The translations under genes were made by a program, and so were the position numbers. DNA of 64,000 bases, taken from Streptomyces sp. 135 (GTDB lineage: Bacteria > Actinomycetota > Actinomycetes > Streptomycetales > Streptomycetaceae). Position 1 is the first letter of the stretch. Each line of letters begins with the position of its first letter. The stretch is taken from the NCBI RefSeq assembly GCF_020026305.1, contig NZ_CP075691.1, positions 8,487,415 through 8,551,414 on the forward strand, read 5' to 3'. Positions 56,601 to 62,600 of the stretch are shown here, piece after piece. The notes below the pieces were generated by a model. That model did not search any database. It had not been told where the DNA came from and worked only from the letters and a program-made list of their open reading frames with translations.

Positions 56601-59600
56601 CGCGCCGAAGGCCTGGTCCGCGTCGACCAGGAGCAGCTGACCGCCGAACTCACCGCGCCCCAGGGCGACTTCCTCGTGCATCCGGCGCTGCTGCTCGGCG
56701 GTGCGGTCGCGGCGGGGACGCTGCTCGACACCGGCGGGCAGGCGTTCCTGCCGCTGCACATCGCCTCGTTCCGCGCGGCGGGGCCGCTGACCGGGCGCTG
56801 CACGGCCCGCGTACGCCGTTCGTCGGTGATCCGGCGCGGCGAGGTCGTCCGGTTCTCCGTGGACTTCTTCGACCCGGAGGGGCGGAAGGTGGCCGAACTG
56901 TCGGAGCTGTCCAGCAAGGCGGTGACGGACACGCCCACGTACGTGTCGGCCGAGCCCGCCCGAGCCGCTGAGCCCGCCCGGGCCGCCGAGCCCGGCACGC
57001 CCGCGGCCGACCGCGCGGAGGCCTTCCTGCGGCGCCTGCTGGCCGACCGTCTGGACCGCGACCCGCAGTCGATACCGGCGACCGCCGGCTACTACGAACT
57101 CGGCCTCGAATCGGTGCAGGTACTGAGCCTGGTCGAAGCCGTCCAGGAAGCCGTGGGACAGGAGCTGGAGCCCACGCTGCTCTTCGAATACACCACGGCC
57201 CGCGATCTGGCGGCGCATCTCGCGGCGCGCTTCCCGGGGGCGTTCGAAGCGGCCGGAGCCGTCGAGGCCGCCCCGTACCCCCAGGGCCCCGTGACCCCCG
57301 CCGAGAGCGGCGGACTGAGCCGGATCAGGGACGGCGCCGTCATCCCGCCCGCCCCCGCCCCCGCCGCCCTGCCCGCCGAGGAACTCGACCGGCTGATCGC
57401 TGGCCGCGTACTCCTGCGGCTCTGCGCGGCAGGCGCGTTCGCCGACGGCCGCACCGAGTCCGTGGACGGCCTGGCGCGGCGCCTCGCCGTCGTGGACAAG
57501 TACCGCCGCTGGTTGGACGAGGCGGTCCGGCTGCTCACTGCCACCGGCCTGACCAGGCAGTACGACGACGTCCTGGAGCTCACGGCACAGCGGCCCCCGG
57601 CCCACGACCCGGCATGGACCGCCGTACGCGAGCGCTTCGCGTCCGACCCCTACTGGGACGCGCAGCTCTCCCTCGTCGAAGAGTGCGCCGACCGGCTGCC
57701 CGAGATCCTCTCCGGCGCGCTGCCCGCGACCGACGTGCTGTTCCCCGGCGGCTCCATGGTCAAGCTCACCGCCGTGTACCAGGGCAACGCGGTCGCCGAC
57801 CGGCTCAACGACGTGGTGGCGGAAGTGACCGCCACGGCGGTGCGCGAACGCCTCGCCGAGGACCCCTCGGCCACCGTGCGCCTCGCCGAGGCCGGCGCGG
57901 GCACCGGCGGCACCACCGCCGTCGTACTGCCGCGCGTCGACGCGTACGCCGACCGCGTCGAGTACTGGTACACCGACCTGTCACCGGCCTTCCTCGACCA
58001 GGCGGAGCAGCGCTTCGGACCCGGCAGGCCCTACCTGCGCTACGGCCGCTGGGACGTGACACGGCCCGGCGCGGGCGAGCACCTCACCGGCGGCGACTGC
58101 GACGTCATCGTGGCCACCAACGTCCTGCACGCCACCCAGGACATCCGCCTCGTCCTGCGCAACCTCGCCGCGGCGCTGCGCCCCGGGGGAGTCCTCGTCA
58201 TCAACGAGGTCACCCGCAAGTCCGCGGTCCTCACCCTCACCTTCGGCCTGCTCGACGGCTGGTGGCTCTACGACGACGAGGACGTCCGCCTCCCCGGCGC
58301 GCCCCTCCTCTCCGCGCCCCGCTGGCAGGAGGTACTCCAGGACACCGGCTACGACGAGGTATGGCGGCCGGTGGCCGAGCCCGACGCGTTCGGGGAGGTC
58401 TTCGTCGCCCGGCGGCGCCCCGCCGCCCTCCCGGCGCCCGAGGGCACCCGCCTCCTGGTCAGGGAGTGGCGGCCCGCCCCCGCCACCGAGGGCCGCCGGC
58501 CCCGCGCGGTGGCCGTCCTCGGCGGCGGGCAGCACGCACGCCGGCTCGTCGAGGCCCTGCCCGGCGCGGAGCCGGTCTCCTGCGCGGCGGACCTGCACGA
58601 CCGGTTCGACGCGCTTGTCGACCTCGGCGGCGTCGGCCTCGACGCCTGGCTCCCCGCGGTGCAGCGGATGACCGGACGCGAGGCGCTGCTGCTCGGTGTC
58701 GGCACGGGTGACGCGCGCGCCGGGCTCTACCGCATGCTCCAGAGCGAGTACGGACGGGTCCGCTCCCGCTACCTGGAGGCCGACCCCGCCGACCCCGCCC
58801 TGCCCGGCCTCGTGGCGGCCGAACTGGCCGACGGCGGCGACGACTTCGAGGTGACCTACCGGCACGGGGCCCGGCACCGGGCCGAGCTCGCCGAACTGCC
58901 GGCCGCCACCGGCGCCCCGGTCCGTTTCCCCGCCGACCGGCCGCTGCTCATCACCGGCGGCACACGCGGAATCGGTCTCGCGGTGGCCCGGCACGCCGTC
59001 GACCAGTGGGGTGCGCGCACCCTCGTCCTCACCGGGCGCGACCCACTGCCGCCGCGCCACGAATGGGACCGCCACGGCACGGACACGCCGCTGGGCCGCA
59101 AGCTCGACGGGCTGCGCGCCCTGGAGCGCGACGGGGTGCGGCTGCGGGTGCTCGCGCTGCCCCTGGGGGAGGACGCGGCGGCCGTACACGCGGCACTGGC
59201 CGGGATCCGGCGGGAGTTCGGCCCGATCGGCGGCGTCCTGCACGCCGCCGGGCTCGTCGACCGGGACAACCTCGCCTTCGTCCGCAAGCCGGCCGACTCC
59301 GTGCGCACGGTGCTCGCCCCCAAGACCGCCGGACTCGACGCCCTGGTGGACGCCCTCGCCGACGATCCGTTGCGGTTCTGCGTGCTGTTCTCGTCGGTCG
59401 CCTCGATGGTCCCGGCCGCCGCCGTCGGACAGAGCGACTACGCGATGGCCAACGCCCACCTGGACGCCGTGGCCCGCCGCGCGCCGCACGGCCTGCCGCT
59501 GGTGAGCGTGGCCTGGCCCAGCTGGCGGGGCGTGGGCATGGGCACTGAGCGCCCAGGACCCGGCTATCGGGCCACCGGCCTCGGTGAACTCTCCGAGGCC

Positions 59601-62600
59601 GAGGGACTGCGGCTGCTCGACCACGTCCTGTCCACCGGGGCCGGGCCGGTCGTGCTGCCGGCGATCGTCGCCCCCGACTGGACGCCGCGCGCACTGCGCG
59701 TCCCCAGGCCGCAGGCCCCGACGCAGGGCCGGGCGACCGCCGCGCCCTCCGCCACCACCGCCGCCGCCGGAAGCATCGCCGAGAAGGCCGAGGCATGGCT
59801 GCTCGGGCTGCTCGCCGAGCAGTTGGGCTTCGCGCGTGACCGCCTCGCCGCCGACGTACCCATCGCCGACTACGGCACCGACTCGATCATGATGGTGCAG
59901 ATCCTGCGCCTGGCCGGTGCCGAACTGGACGTCGAGCTCGACCCCTCGGTCCTCGTGGACCACCCCACCGTGGAGTCCTTCGTGGGCTGGCTCACCACCC
60001 ACCACGGGCAGGCACTGACGCGGACCTTCGGCACGGAACCGCCGGCCACCGCCGTCACCACGGCCGCCCGCCCACGAGCCACGGCACCCGCCTCCGCCCC
60101 GAGCGAGCGCCAACAGGCCCCGGCCGACGGCCCGTACGACATCGCGGTGATCGGCATGTCGGGCCGCTTCCCCGGCGCCCCGGACCTGGACGGATACTGG
60201 CGGCTGCTCAGCGAGGGACGTACGGCGATCGCCCCGGTGCCCGCCCGGCGCTGGGGGACCGAGACCGGATACACCGCCGGTCTGATCGACCTCGACGGAT
60301 TCGACCCCGGCCACTTCCACCTCTCCGACGACGACGCCGCCGCGATGGACCCTCAGGCGCTGCTGCTCCTGGAGGAGACGCTCTTCGCCTTCTGCGACGC
60401 GGGCTACACCCCCGCCGAGCTGAAGGGACGCGACATCGGCGTCTACGTCGGCGGCCGCACCCGGCACGCCCCCGACGACGCCACCCTCGGCCGCAGCCGC
60501 AACCCGGTGGTCGCGATCGGCCAGAACTACCTGGCCGCCAACCTGTCGCACCACTTCGACCTGCGCGGCCCCAGCACGGTCGTCGACACCGCCTGCTCCT
60601 CCGCGCTGGTCGCCATGCACCACGCCGTCCAGGCGATGCGTTCGGGCGACGTGGAGGCGGCCGTGGTCGCCGGGATCACCCTGCTGCCCGACGCCGGCGG
60701 GCACCGCCTGTTCGACCGGCGGGGCCTGCTCAACACCGAGCCCGAGTTCCACGTCTTCGACCGGCGGGCCCGCGGCTTCACCCCCGCCGAGGGCGTCGGC
60801 GTCCTCCTGCTCAAGCCGCTCGCCGCGGCCGAGGCCGACGGCGACCAGGTGCACGCGGTCGTCAAGGCGGTGGCCGTCAACAACGACGGCAGGACCGCGG
60901 GCCCCGCCACGCCCAACCCCGCCGCCCAGCGGAGCGTCATGGCCCGCGCCCTGGCCCGCTCCGGCCTCGCCGCGGACGACGTCACGTACATCGAGACCAA
61001 CGCGGCGGGCTCCCAGGTCCCCGACCTCATCGAGCTGAAGGCCATCGCGGCCGTCTACCGCGCCGGCTCCGACACGCCCTGCTCGCTCGGCTCGGTCAAG
61101 CCCAACATCGGCCACCCGCAGTGCGCGGAGGGCATCGCGGGGGTCATCAAGGCCGTCCTCATGCTCCGCAACCGCCGCATCGTCCCCTTCCTCAGCGGAC
61201 AGCAGCCCCTGGACCACTTCGACCTCGCCGCGACTCCGCTGCGCTTCGAGCGCGGACTCGTCCCCTGGCCGGACGCGCCGTTGGCCGCCGCCGTGTCGAG
61301 CTTCGCGGACGGCGGTACCAACGCCCACGCCGTCCTGGCGGGCCGGGACGGCGACGCCACCGCCGGGCGGCAGCCGCTGGAACGCCCGCGCCTGAAGCGG
61401 CGCCCCCTGCCGAGCGCGCGCACGGAGCGCTTCGCGATCGTCGGCATGGCAGGCCACTACCCCGGCGCGGCGGACCTCACCGCGTTCTGGGAGAACCTCA
61501 AGGCGGGCCGCGACAGCGTCGGCGAGGTCCCGGCCGAGCGCTGGACGCCCGGCGAGGGCCGCGAGTCGCGCTGGGGCGGCTTCCTGGACGACGTCGACCG
61601 GTTCGACGCCGACTTCTTCCGCGTCTCCCGCCCCGAGGCGGAGATCACCGACCCGCAGGAACGCTGGTTCCTGCGCACCTGCTGGGAGGCGATCGAGGAC
61701 GCCGGGTACACCCCCGACACCCTCGCCGAGGCCAAGGGGCCCGACCGGCGCCGCGCGGTCGGCGTCTTCGCCGGGGCCATGCACAAGGACTACACCCTGG
61801 TCGCCGCGGAGGCGGCCACGCCGGTGCCGCTCAGCCTCAACCAGGGGCAGATCGCCAACCGCGTCTCCTTCGTCTGCGACTTCCACGGCCCGAGCATGAC
61901 CGTGGACACCCTCTGCTCGTCCTCGCTCACCGCGCTGCACCTCGCCGTGGAGAGCCTGCGCCGCAAGGAGTGCGAGGTCGCGCTCGCGGGCGGCGTCAAC
62001 CTCTCGCTGCACCCCGGCAAGTACCGCACCTACGGCACCGTCGGCATGCACTCCTCGGACGGCCGCTGCCGCTCCTTCGGGGAGGGCGGGGACGGCTACG
62101 TGTCCGCCGAAGGCGTCGGCGCGGTGGTCGTCAAACCGCTCGCCGCCGCCGAGGCCGCGGGTGACCACATCTACGCCGTCGTCGCCGCCTCCGCCGTCAA
62201 CCACGTCGGCGCCGCCAGCGGGTTCAGCGTGCCGAGCCCCGTCGGCCAGGCCGCCGTCATCACCGCCGCGCTCGCCGCTGCGGACGTCGACGCCCGCTCC
62301 ATCGGCTGCCTCGAAGCACACGGCACGGGCACCTCGCTGGGCGACCCCATCGAGATAAAGGGCCTCGCCACCGCCTTCGGCAGGCACACCGACGACACGG
62401 GCTTCTGCGCCCTCGGATCGGTGAAGTCCAACATCGGCCACGCCGAGTCCGCCGCGGGCATCGCGGGCCTGACCAAGGCGGCGCTGCAACTCCACCACCG
62501 CACGCTGGTGCCGACCCTGCACGCCGGCACCGTGAACCCGCTGCTCGCCCTCGACGGCACGCCCTTCCGGCTCCAGCGCACGACCGAGCCGTGGCCCGCC

